A stretch of DNA of 6,562 bases, from the NCBI GenBank assembly GCA_002369495.1, contig DFFD01000228.1:1-6562 (forward strand), given 5' to 3'. Of this stretch, positions 1 through 6,324 are shown piece by piece. The stretch's first letter is position 1, and each line of letters opens with the position of its first letter. Position numbers and translations under genes: made by a program. Under the pieces are notes generated by a model that worked only from the letters and a program-made list of their open reading frames with translations, did no database searches and was not told the origin of the DNA. This DNA comes from Lachnospiraceae bacterium UBA3785. GTDB taxonomy: Bacteria > Bacillota > Clostridia > Lachnospirales > Lachnospiraceae.

Positions 1-743
1 ACATCAAGTGCCGCATGGCGGACCTTCATCCGTCGGCGGTCGTCGTCGTCGCGACGGTCCGTGCGCTCAAGATGCACGGCGGTCTCGACAAGACCCAGCT
101 CGGCACAGAGAACCTTGAAGCCCTTGAAAAAGGTCTTCCGAACCTTCTGCAGCATGTCAGCAACATCACGGACGTCTATCATCTGCCGTGCGTCGTTGCG
201 ATCAACGCGTTCCCGACCGACACGAAGGCGGAGCTCGACCTCGTCGAGGCGGCCTGCCGCGAGCGCGGCGTGAATGTCGCCCTCTCCGAAGTCTGGGCAA
301 AAGGCGGCGAAGGCGGCGTGGCGCTCGCTAAGGAAGTCATCCGTCTGTGCGAGGAGGGCGATGCGAGCGGGTTTGCATTTTCCTATGACCTCGGCCTCGG
401 GATCGAGGAGAAGCTCAACACGCTGGCGAAGCGGATCTACCATGCGGACGGCGCGGTCCTCACCGCGGACGCGAAGAAGCAGGCCGCTCAGCTCACCGCG
501 ATGGGTTACGGAAACTGCCCGATCTGCGTTGCAAAGACCCAGTACAGCTTCTCGGACGATCCGAAGAAGCTCGGCGCGCCGTCCGGCTTTGAGATCACGG
601 TCAGAAACCTCAAGATCTCCGCGGGTGCCGGCTTCATCGTCGCGCTTACGGGCGATATTATGACCATGCCCGGCCTTCCGAAGCGCCCGGCAGCCGAGAA
701 GATCGACGTCGACGCTGACGGCGTGATCACAGGCCTCTTCTGA
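1..743 (+). CDS. fhs: Formate-tetrahydrofolate ligase, C-terminal part (5' end outside window)
   Basis: This enzyme (formyltetrahydrofolate synthetase) joins formate to tetrahydrofolate with ATP, giving 10-formyl-THF in the cytoplasm. The reading frame is open from the first bases (first full codon at position 3), so the gene begins upstream. About 246 residues are visible out of a family length near 556. Recognisable family segments, in order, are [41 protein letters not shown]-like [27 protein letters not shown] and the very conserved tail [18 protein letters not shown] ending in [10 protein letters not shown]. The tail is intact and ends at TGA 741-743. Codon choice is strongly biased to C- and G-ending codons (ctc, atc, aag, gac), more so than in the next genes, as expected for a highly expressed enzyme. 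It is followed 30 bases later by fchA, the next step in the pathway. The identification is secure. Only the upstream half, with the ATP-binding region, is unseen. Confidence 0.97.
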   Translation, partial: IKCRMADLHPSAVVVVATVRALKMHGGLDKTQLGTENLEALEKGLPNLLQHVSNITDVYHLPCVVAINAFPTDTKAELDLVEAACRERGVNVALSEVWAKGGEGGVALAKEVIRLCEEGDASGFAFSYDLGLGIEEKLNTLAKRIYHADGAVLTADAKKQAAQLTAMGYGNCPICVAKTQYSFSDDPKKLGAPSGFEITVRNLKISAGAGFIVALTGDIMTMPGLPKRPAAEKIDVDADGVITGLF

Positions 744-761
744 TTGAGGGAAAAAGTCCCC

Positions 762-766
762 GGAGG
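762..766 (+). promoter_or_regulatory. Ribosome binding site deciding the fchA start
   Basis: GGAGG at 762-766 is followed by two in-frame ATG codons, at 768 and 774. The first is only one base from the motif, too close for efficient initiation, whereas the second has a normal 7-base spacing. A TTG at 744 in the same frame lies upstream of the motif and has none of its own. The start at 774 is therefore preferred. Confidence 0.75.
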
Positions 767-773
767 TATGCAG

Positions 774-1421
774 ATGAAACAGTACAGTTCGATGCCGATC
801 GATGCGTATATTGAGGAGCTCTCTTCCAAAAATGCAGTCCCCGGAGGCGGCGGCACCTGCGCCCTGGTGGGAGCTCTCGGAACGGCGCTCACCGACATGG
901 TAGGCAATCTCACGGCGGGCAGGAAAAAATATGCTTCTGTTGAGCCGGAGATCAGGGCAATCATGGAAGAGACCGACAAGCTGAAAGCGCTGCTGATCTC
1001 CCTGATCGACAGGGATCCGGTCGTCTTTGAGCCGCTCTCGAAAGCCTACGGGCTCCCTTCCGGGACGCCCGAGGAGGCCGCCGTAAAGGCGGAGACGATG
1101 GAGAAATGCCTTCACGAGGCGGCTTCGGTGCCCATCGCGGTGATGGATGCCTGTGCGGAGGCGATCGAGCTAATCGCGCGAATTGAGAAGATCGGCTCTC
1201 CTCTGGCTATTTCCGACGCGGGATGTGCGGCGCTTCTCTGCAAAGCGGCCATGGAAGGCGCTGCCCTGAATGTGCTGGTCAACACGAAATACATGAAGGA
1301 CCGTGAATATGCGGCTCAGCTGAACTCCGACGCGGCGCGTTTTGTCGCGGAGTTCGGAGACAAGGCGGATGCAGTCTACGACAAGATCTACGGGCGGCTG
1401 CTCCGAAGCCGTGCTGTATGA
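774..1421 (+). CDS. fchA: Methenyltetrahydrofolate cyclohydrolase (cyclodeaminase/cyclohydrolase family)
   Basis: The protein is predicted to interconvert 10-formyl-THF and 5,10-methenyl-THF, the step directly after Fhs. With the start at 774 it has 215 residues, close to the usual 200-215 of stand-alone FchA proteins. Family hallmarks are a glycine-rich VPGGGG stretch at residues 22-27, a long mostly helical body, the D-x-x-x-F-x-x-x-x-x-AYGLP-type segment (DRDPVVFEPLSKAYGLP) around residues 83-99, and the C-terminal SDAGCAALLCKAAMEGAALN segment. These also occur in the cyclodeaminase domain of FTCD, so formimino-THF cyclodeaminase is the alternative activity. The fhs neighbour favours cyclohydrolase. 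No histidine-degradation gene is in view. There is no signal peptide or membrane segment, so it is cytoplasmic. The gene lies 30 bases after fhs, with no terminator between. folD, often the next gene in such clusters, does not follow here. Confidence 0.9.
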   Translation: MKQYSSMPIDAYIEELSSKNAVPGGGGTCALVGALGTALTDMVGNLTAGRKKYASVEPEIRAIMEETDKLKALLISLIDRDPVVFEPLSKAYGLPSGTPEEAAVKAETMEKCLHEAASVPIAVMDACAEAIELIARIEKIGSPLAISDAGCAALLCKAAMEGAALNVLVNTKYMKDREYAAQLNSDAARFVAEFGDKADAVYDKIYGRLLRSRAV

Positions 1422-1426
1422 GGAGG
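1421..1426 (+). promoter_or_regulatory. Ribosome binding site overlapping the fchA stop codon
   Basis: AGGAGG at 1421-1426 begins with the last A of the fchA TGA (1419-1421) and sits 7 bases before the GTG at 1434. It is a near-consensus site and supports the GTG start. The overlap means terminating fchA ribosomes reach the site directly, suggesting co-transcription and possibly coupled translation. Confidence 0.85.
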
Positions 1427-1433
1427 TTTTGAC

Positions 1434-4025
1434 GTGACAAAGAAAGTCATAGCTGCGCTGCTGACGCTTGCACTGGCCTTTGCCGGCACGGCGCAGGCGG
1501 CGGTGCCGGCTTACGCCGCCTCGGAGACGCAGGCGGAAACTGAACAGAGCGAAGGCGAACCTGTTCTGCTGACCGGGGCGAGCGGTGAGGCCGGTTCCGA
1601 TTCTGAAGCACTGCTTCAGGAAAGCGAAGAGAGTCCGGCGGCGGACACTGAAGCGTCCGCTCCCGAAGAATCCCTGGACGAGAACGAAGGCGAAATGATC
1701 TCCGGTATCGAGGAAACGGACGGGGAGACCGAACCGGTCATCCCGGAGGATGCGGAATCCGTCCCGGAGGAAAATGCGGAGGAAACTTCAGAATCCGGAG
1801 CGGAGCTGCCGTCTGAACCCGGGGAATCCGATCTTTCCGAAGCAGATGAATCCGTCGAAGCCATTCAGGAAGAAAGTCTTCCGGAGGAGGCGGAATCCAT
1901 CCCGGCGGTAGATGAGAGCGGAGAAGAGGAGGAGCTCCTTGAAGAGGCGGAGGCCGCCCCTGTCGGGATTGCTCCGCCGATTTCCGAGGGGGATTATTAC
2001 ATTTTCTCAGCTTTGGCCGACAAAGCAGTCTTTGACATTGCGGGCGGCCTGCGCTCGAACGGCGCAAACCTTCAGCTTTACCAGCTGAATCGATCCGATG
2101 CGCAGAAATTCCACGTCTCGTTCAATAAGGAAGGCCTGGCGGTGATCACCGCGATTCACAGCGGAAAGGCTCTCGATGCGGCAGGGAGAGGCAGGACTGT
2201 CAAGACGAATGTGCGGCAGTACACTTCGAACGGAACAGCTGCCCAGCTCTGGGAAATCAAAAAGTCCGCCCGGGCCGGGTATTACACGATTAAAGCTTCC
2301 TACACGGATCTTGTGCTTGACGCGGAGGGCGGATCTTCGAAGAATAATACCAATATCAGCCTGTACACGTCGAACAACACAAAATCCCAGCAGTGGAAAT
2401 TCGTGCCGGTGTCGGAGTTCCCGGATATAAAGCCGGCCGCCATCACGAGCGGCTATTACCGGATCAATATGGCAAAAAATGAAGCCCGCTGCATGGAAGT
2501 CGATGATAAGGCATACGGGGCCGGCGCCAACATTGCGGTGGGACCGTCCGGCCAGGAGGCCGCGCAGGTCTTCTATGTGCACGCGCTGGGTTCGGGCTGG
2601 TACACGCTTGAATCCTGCCTGAGCGGCTGCATGGTCGCCTCGGAAGGAAGCACAGCCGCGACCGGCATCAATATCAGCGTCAGCGCGACGAGCGGAAGCA
2701 ATAGCCAGCGCTGGTACATTACCGAGTGCGGCGGCCTTTACACGATCGCTTCGGGGGTCAATCAGAAATACGTCGTCGACGTGAGAGGCGCCCTCACGTC
2801 TGCCGGCACCAATATACGCCTCTATGAGTCGAATGACTCGATCGCCCAGAAATGGGTCTTCGCGGAAGCGGATGAGCCCGTGGCGGTCCTTCCCGGCGGC
2901 ACCTACAGCATCACCTGCGCGGCCAACGCCGCGATGGCGGTGTCGATTCCCGCAAAGAATGCAGCGAAGGGCAGCAACGCGGCGCTTTCCGTCTATTCCG
3001 GGAACAATTTCCAGAAATTTGTCGTGACGCCGCTGGGCGACGGCACCTACAAGCTGATTGTCGCGGGCAGCGCGATGGCGCTGGACGTTGCGGGCGGTTC
3101 GAAGGCGAACAACGCCAATGTGCAGCAGTACTCCTACAACGGCACAATGGCCCAGCGATGGAAGATTGTCGGCTGCCGGGGCATTTTCAAGATCATCGGC
3201 GCAGGCAGCGGGAAAGCTCTTGATGCAGCCAGCGGGAAACTGGCTGCAGGCACGAACCTTCAGCTCTATACCGACAACGGGACGAAGGCCCAGCAGTTTA
3301 AGTTTACGCCGGTCAGCACAGCCGGAGGATCCGCCGTCGTCACGCAGGAGGGCGGCAAGACCTACGCGGTGGATCCCGCGACCGGGAAGAAATTCCAGAT
3401 CGAACCGGAGTACCTGAACGACCCGCGGGTCGGTGTGGACGTCTCGGTCGACGATTTCTTTGCCGCGGTGCTCTACACGGAGGCGGGCGGCCAGGGAACT
3501 GACGGCATGCTGATGGTCGCCTACGTCATCAAGAACCGCATGGCGAAGGGGATCGAGGCGGCCAGAAAGGGAGCCTACGTGGAGTATCCAGGCACACTGG
3601 ATATCATGATTTACCAGAAGGAGCAGTGGCAGGTGGCCCGCACCAAGGACAACGGCGATCCGGCACCGCTCGGAAATGTTCTCAGGGACATTCTGCACGG
3701 AACGGCGGATTATCTCGGTCACGCCAGACAGGTCGTCGCGCTCGCCAACAAAAATGCAGACATCGTGCTGGCGCGTCAGGCAACGATCTATACGAAGACC
3801 GGCGAGAATTCGTCCAACAAGACGACCATGGCGGCGGGGATCCATATCAAGGCGGCTGATTTTAAGTACAATTCCTTCATGACGCCGAAGGCATGGCTGC
3901 GCTACGCCCAGGACAACATTCACAGAAAGTTCAAGGCAGATTTCATGGGGAACAACGCATTCCTCTACAGCGGGGCGGAGAAGAGTCAGGGCCACGTTTT
4001 CTTCCTGGACGAGGAAGTCTGGTAA
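1434..4025 (+). CDS. Secreted protein: signal peptide, acidic linker, three ricin-like trefoils, SleB/CwlJ-like hydrolase domain
   Basis: This 863-residue protein starts at GTG 1434, 7 bases after AGGAGG. Residues 1-28 form a signal peptide: MTKK, a hydrophobic core, and AxA sites at A20-A22 and A26-A28, with cleavage most likely after A28. Residues 29 to about 180 are rich in Glu, Ser, Pro and Ala with no Lys or Arg, and look disordered. Residues 185-628 hold nine QxW-like motifs ending at F226, W273, W321, F380, W427, W474, F529, W576 and F622, fitting three ricin-type beta-trefoils that usually bind carbohydrate. From about 670 to the end is a domain resembling the SleB/CwlJ cell-wall hydrolase family (Hydrolase_2): candidate catalytic E683 in YTEAGG, KNRM at 700-703, YQKEQW at 727-732 and GIH at 802-804. 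The likely role is cleavage of peptidoglycan, or a related wall polymer, outside the cell. No LPXTG, SLH or C-terminal membrane anchor is visible, so the trefoils may hold it at the surface. Whether it acts in sporulation, growth or on competitors cannot be told. The hydrolase family call is less certain than the lectin call. Confidence 0.85.
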   Translation: MTKKVIAALLTLALAFAGTAQAAVPAYAASETQAETEQSEGEPVLLTGASGEAGSDSEALLQESEESPAADTEASAPEESLDENEGEMISGIEETDGETEPVIPEDAESVPEENAEETSESGAELPSEPGESDLSEADESVEAIQEESLPEEAESIPAVDESGEEEELLEEAEAAPVGIAPPISEGDYYIFSALADKAVFDIAGGLRSNGANLQLYQLNRSDAQKFHVSFNKEGLAVITAIHSGKALDAAGRGRTVKTNVRQYTSNGTAAQLWEIKKSARAGYYTIKASYTDLVLDAEGGSSKNNTNISLYTSNNTKSQQWKFVPVSEFPDIKPAAITSGYYRINMAKNEARCMEVDDKAYGAGANIAVGPSGQEAAQVFYVHALGSGWYTLESCLSGCMVASEGSTAATGINISVSATSGSNSQRWYITECGGLYTIASGVNQKYVVDVRGALTSAGTNIRLYESNDSIAQKWVFAEADEPVAVLPGGTYSITCAANAAMAVSIPAKNAAKGSNAALSVYSGNNFQKFVVTPLGDGTYKLIVAGSAMALDVAGGSKANNANVQQYSYNGTMAQRWKIVGCRGIFKIIGAGSGKALDAASGKLAAGTNLQLYTDNGTKAQQFKFTPVSTAGGSAVVTQEGGKTYAVDPATGKKFQIEPEYLNDPRVGVDVSVDDFFAAVLYTEAGGQGTDGMLMVAYVIKNRMAKGIEAARKGAYVEYPGTLDIMIYQKEQWQVARTKDNGDPAPLGNVLRDILHGTADYLGHARQVVALANKNADIVLARQATIYTKTGENSSNKTTMAAGIHIKAADFKYNSFMTPKAWLRYAQDNIHRKFKADFMGNNAFLYSGAEKSQGHVFFLDEEVW
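1986..3323 (+). repeat. Nine QxW protein repeats making three ricin-type beta-trefoils
   Basis: The coding region contains nine repeats of about 47 residues. Within each trefoil the motif-ending aromatic residues are 46-48 apart: 226/273/321, 380/427/474 and 529/576/622. Between trefoils the gaps are 59 and 55. The first motif of each trefoil carries Phe in place of Trp (QKF, QVF, QKF), as does the last one (QQF). Several repeats also share a preceding LDxxGG-type turn with N-x-N-x-x-x-Y-x-x-N (for example LDVAGGSKANNANVQQY). The copies have diverged at DNA level, so they are old duplications. Confidence 0.8.
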
Positions 4026-4050
4026 GAAGGAGCAGTGTTTGCAAGCAATG

Positions 4051-4084
4051 AGCCGGCGCGGGAGACAGCCTGCGCCGGCTTTTT
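4051..4084 (+). terminator. Rho-independent terminator after the secreted hydrolase gene
   Basis: AGCCGGCGC at 4051-4059 pairs perfectly with GCGCCGGCT at 4072-4080. Three more inner pairs (one G-T and two G-C) leave a six-base AGACAG loop. A short run of five T (4080-4084) follows. It lies 25 bases after the TAA of the hydrolase gene and is the only strong terminator in the window. The short T tract may allow some read-through. Confidence 0.85.
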
Positions 4085-4090
4085 GGAGGT
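4085..4090 (+). promoter_or_regulatory. Ribosome binding site of the MutS-like gene, abutting the terminator
   Basis: GGAGGT at 4085-4090 comes immediately after the terminator T run and 6 bases before the GTG at 4097. It supports that GTG as the start. The next in-frame ATG, at residue 9, has no such site. No promoter can fit between terminator and this site. Confidence 0.8.
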
Positions 4091-4096
4091 AATAAA

Positions 4097-5818
4097 GTGA
4101 CGGCAGAACAGGTATTTATCATGCTGGCGGTGATCTTTCTGGTCATCCTTGTTATCGCCGCTCTGCGGAACAACCGGGAGAGGACGAGGCGGAACCTGCG
4201 CTTTTTTAGAGCGCGCTACGGGAAAGCCCCTGAAAATGAATACACGGAGGAAGAGCTTGCCTCCGCAGCCTCCTATGCCGCCGGCCGGAAGGAGGAAGGC
4301 TTCTACGTTGACGACATCACCTGGAACGATCTCGCCATGGAGGAAATCTATCTCCTCATGAACAATACCGTCTCCTCGCCGGGCGACTCGGTCCTCCTCG
4401 ACTGGTTCCGCCACCCGGTATTCGACAAGGCGATCCTTGATGAGAGGAACCGGCTGATTGAGCTTTTGCGGAATAATGCCCAGCTCCGGGAGAAGCTGCA
4501 GCTTATTCTCTGCAGGGTTCGCCGCGACAGCGGCATTTCCGCGTATGAACTCATCCGGAAGCTGGACGACGCGAAGGAGATCGGCCGGTCGAAGTATCTG
4601 ATGACAGCGGCCGGAATGTTTGCCGGCTTTGTGCTTCTCTTCATAAAGCCGCTCATCGGCCTCATGCTCATCATCGGCATGCTGGTCATAAACAGCGCCT
4701 CCTACATGGGGGGAAACACGACGCTGAAGATCTATATCAAAAGCTTCAAGGCGATCCTCCGGATGATGGATGCCGCCGGAAAGCTCTCGAAGGAGGACAT
4801 TCCGGAACTGGCGGATATCCTTAAGGAGCTCGGCAGCCTCGAGGGACAGCTGCGCGGCATCAGCCGCGGGTCCTTCCTGGTGACCTCGGAAGCGGGGATC
4901 GGCACGGGCCTCGAGGCGGTCCTCATCGAATACCTCAAGATGTTCTTCCACGTCGATCTCATCAAGTTTGACCAGATGCTCGCCGCCTACCGCGGAAATG
5001 AGGCGAAGGTCATGCGGATGTTCGAGCTTCTCGGAACGCTCGATACCGTCTGCGCGCTGGCCTCCTTCCGCGAGTATCTGCCGGTGTACTGCAGGGGAGA
5101 TTTTCATTTTCCGGAGGAAGGGGAAGATCCTGAGATCCGGGCGGAAGAGCTCGTTCATCCGCTTCTTGATCACCCGGTCGGGAACAGCTTTGCGATCCGC
5201 GGAGGCAACCTGGTCACAGGTTCCAATGCGTCCGGCAAATCGACCTTCCTGAAATCCGTCGCGATTGCCGCAATCATGGGGCAGACGGTGGACACGGTGC
5301 CGGCAGTCTCCTTCAAGTCGCCTTTCCTGAGAGTTCTCTCGTCGATGGCGCTGACGGACAACCTGGCGGGCGGAGAGAGCTATTTTATCGTGGAAATCCG
5401 GTCGCTCAAGCGTATCATGGACGCGGCGGCGGACCTTTCTTCAGGCGTCCCGGTGCTCGGTGTCGTGGACGAGGTCCTGAGAGGCACCAACACGATCGAG
5501 CGCATCGCCGCCTCCTCGGAGATCCTGTCCGAGCTCGCGAAGCGGCCGGCCATCGTGCTGGCGGCGACGCACGACCTTGAGCTCACCGGTATACTGTCGG
5601 GAAGTTACCGGAATCTTCATTTTGAGGAGGAGATCAGGGACGGCGACGTCGTGTTCAGCTACAGGCTTCTGGAAGGTCCGGCTGTGACGCGGAACGCAAT
5701 CCGCCTGCTGGGGCTGGCCGGGTATGACGAGGACGTTGTGGAAAGAGCGCAGGCGCTGGCGGAACATTTCGAGAGAACCGGCAGCTGGAAGACGGAGGAG
5801 AAAAATGCAGACCGTTAA
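4097..5818 (+). CDS. Membrane-anchored MutS-family ATPase
   Basis: The 573-residue protein has a MutS-type ABC ATPase domain at its C-terminus. Walker A is GSNASGKST at 375-383, Walker B leads to D458-E459 in GVVDEVLRGTNTIER, and the ATHDLE switch has H492. The DE-x-x-x-GT pattern is typical of MutS/MSH ATPases. Residues about 70-165 (WNDLAMEEIYLLMNNT, then a DERNRLIELLRNN segment) resemble the MutS core domain, but no N-terminal mismatch-recognition domain is recognisable and the protein is much shorter than MutS (about 850). Hydrophobic segments lie at residues 6-22 and, as a probable hairpin, about 168-184 and 186-199. The basic RNNRERTRR after the first segment suggests that the core and ATPase face the cytoplasm. 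Such MutS-related membrane proteins occur in Bacillota, but I know of no settled function. Canonical mismatch repair is unlikely. The start is GTG 4097, and the end overlaps rnhA by 14 bases. Confidence 0.85.
   Translation: MTAEQVFIMLAVIFLVILVIAALRNNRERTRRNLRFFRARYGKAPENEYTEEELASAASYAAGRKEEGFYVDDITWNDLAMEEIYLLMNNTVSSPGDSVLLDWFRHPVFDKAILDERNRLIELLRNNAQLREKLQLILCRVRRDSGISAYELIRKLDDAKEIGRSKYLMTAAGMFAGFVLLFIKPLIGLMLIIGMLVINSASYMGGNTTLKIYIKSFKAILRMMDAAGKLSKEDIPELADILKELGSLEGQLRGISRGSFLVTSEAGIGTGLEAVLIEYLKMFFHVDLIKFDQMLAAYRGNEAKVMRMFELLGTLDTVCALASFREYLPVYCRGDFHFPEEGEDPEIRAEELVHPLLDHPVGNSFAIRGGNLVTGSNASGKSTFLKSVAIAAIMGQTVDTVPAVSFKSPFLRVLSSMALTDNLAGGESYFIVEIRSLKRIMDAAADLSSGVPVLGVVDEVLRGTNTIERIAASSEILSELAKRPAIVLAATHDLELTGILSGSYRNLHFEEEIRDGDVVFSYRLLEGPAVTRNAIRLLGLAGYDEDVVERAQALAEHFERTGSWKTEEKNADR
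5794..5798 (+). promoter_or_regulatory. Ribosome binding site of rnhA inside the MutS-like gene
   Basis: GGAGG at 5794-5798 (extended to GGAGGAG at 5800) lies 6 bases before the ATG at 5805 and within the last codons of the upstream gene. It fixes the rnhA start well downstream of the first open codon of that frame (ATG 5724), which has no comparable site and would add residues unlike RNase HI. Confidence 0.8.
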
Positions 5819-6266
5819 ACTGTTTTCGGACGGATCAGCCCGCGGGAACCCGGACGGACCGGGCGGCTACGGGACGATCCTTCAGTATACGGACGCAAAG
5901 GGAGAACTGCACGAGCGCGAGTACTCCGAGGGATTCGTGAAGACCACCAACAACCGGATGGAGCTTCTGGGAGTCATCACCGGGCTCGAGCAGTTGAAGC
6001 ATCCCTGCAGAGTCGAGGTGTATTCCGATTCGCAGTATGTGATCAACGCGTTCGCGAAGGGCTGGCTGTCAAACTGGGTCAGGAACGGCTGGAAGAAGGC
6101 CGATAAGCAGCCCGTTTTAAACCGCGATCTCTGGGAGAGACTTCTTGCCGCGGCCCGGCCGCATGAGATCAGCTGGAACTGGGTGAAAGGCCATGCCGGC
6201 CACCCGGAGAACGAGCGCTGCGACAGGCTCGCCACAGACGCGGCGGATGCGATGAAAGAAAAGTAG
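5805..6266 (+). CDS. rnhA: Ribonuclease HI
   Basis: RNase HI cuts the RNA strand of RNA-DNA hybrids such as R-loops and Okazaki primers, in the cytoplasm. From ATG 5805 the protein has 153 residues, essentially the length of the E. coli enzyme (155). All catalytic residues are visible: D9 in LFSDGSARGNP, E53 in NNRMELLG, D75 in YSDSQYV, H130 in VKGHAGHPENERCD and D140 at the end of that motif. They match D10, E48, D70, H124 and D134 of E. coli. The basic protrusion (GWLSNWVRNGWKKADKQPV, residues 86-104) used for hybrid binding is present, as expected of the E. coli-like type. One extra residue, D17, sits in GNPDGPGG. The ATG lies before the TAA of the MutS-like gene, so translation is probably coupled. 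No terminator follows before alaS. Confidence 0.96.
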   Translation: MQTVKLFSDGSARGNPDGPGGYGTILQYTDAKGELHEREYSEGFVKTTNNRMELLGVITGLEQLKHPCRVEVYSDSQYVINAFAKGWLSNWVRNGWKKADKQPVLNRDLWERLLAAARPHEISWNWVKGHAGHPENERCDRLATDAADAMKEK

Positions 6267-6269
6267 TAC

Positions 6270-6298
6270 TTGTGGTTTTCATTTATTAGTGCTATTAT
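6270..6298 (+). promoter_or_regulatory. Probable sigma-A promoter for alaS
   Basis: TTGTGG at 6270-6275 and TATTAT at 6293-6298 are exactly 17 bases apart. The -10 box matches TATAAT at five of six positions, and the -35 box keeps the TTG. The stretch is markedly AT-rich within a GC-rich window and lies between the rnhA stop and the alaS start. Transcription would begin near 6305, leaving a leader of about 25 bases, too short for a T-box. Confidence 0.6.
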
Positions 6299-6316
6299 AT
6301 CTAAAGTTTTTCATAC

Positions 6317-6321
6317 GGAGG
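6317..6321 (+). promoter_or_regulatory. Ribosome binding site choosing the alaS TTG start
   Basis: GGAGG at 6317-6321 is 8 bases before TTG 6330, a normal spacing. An ATG at 6325 is only 3 bases away and lies in another frame, which closes after seven codons. The site therefore supports TTG as the start of alaS. Confidence 0.75.
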
Positions 6322-6324
6322 CAA

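Noticed and set aside
744..773. Upstream start TTG 744 (or ATG 768) for fchA
   Set aside because: TTG 744 directly follows the fhs stop and lacks its own ribosome binding site; ATG 768 is one base from GGAGG. ATG 774 has proper spacing and matches the usual FchA N-terminus.
3844..3872. Possible internal promoter with TACAAT at 3867-3872 for the MutS-like gene
   Set aside because: The -10 resembles consensus, but the hexamer 17 bases upstream (ATATCA) is a poor -35, and the site lies in coding sequence whose codons explain it. Too weak to list, though some promoter in this area may exist.
2007..3995. A 662-codon open frame on the minus strand opposite the hydrolase gene
   Set aside because: It mirrors the codon bias of the GC-rich + strand gene. 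The + strand protein has clear domain repeats and a signal peptide, while the minus frame translates to a low-complexity His/Arg/Val-rich product with no recognisable family.
3986..5173. A 395-codon open frame on the minus strand opposite the MutS-like gene
   Set aside because: Same shadow effect; the + strand encodes conserved MutS-type sequence across the stretch, and the minus product shows no domain.
6258..6280. Inverted repeat GAAAA...TTTTC at the end of rnhA as a terminator
   Set aside because: The stem is five mostly A-T pairs around a long interior with no T run after it, too weak to stop transcription. The T-rich part is better explained by the promoter.
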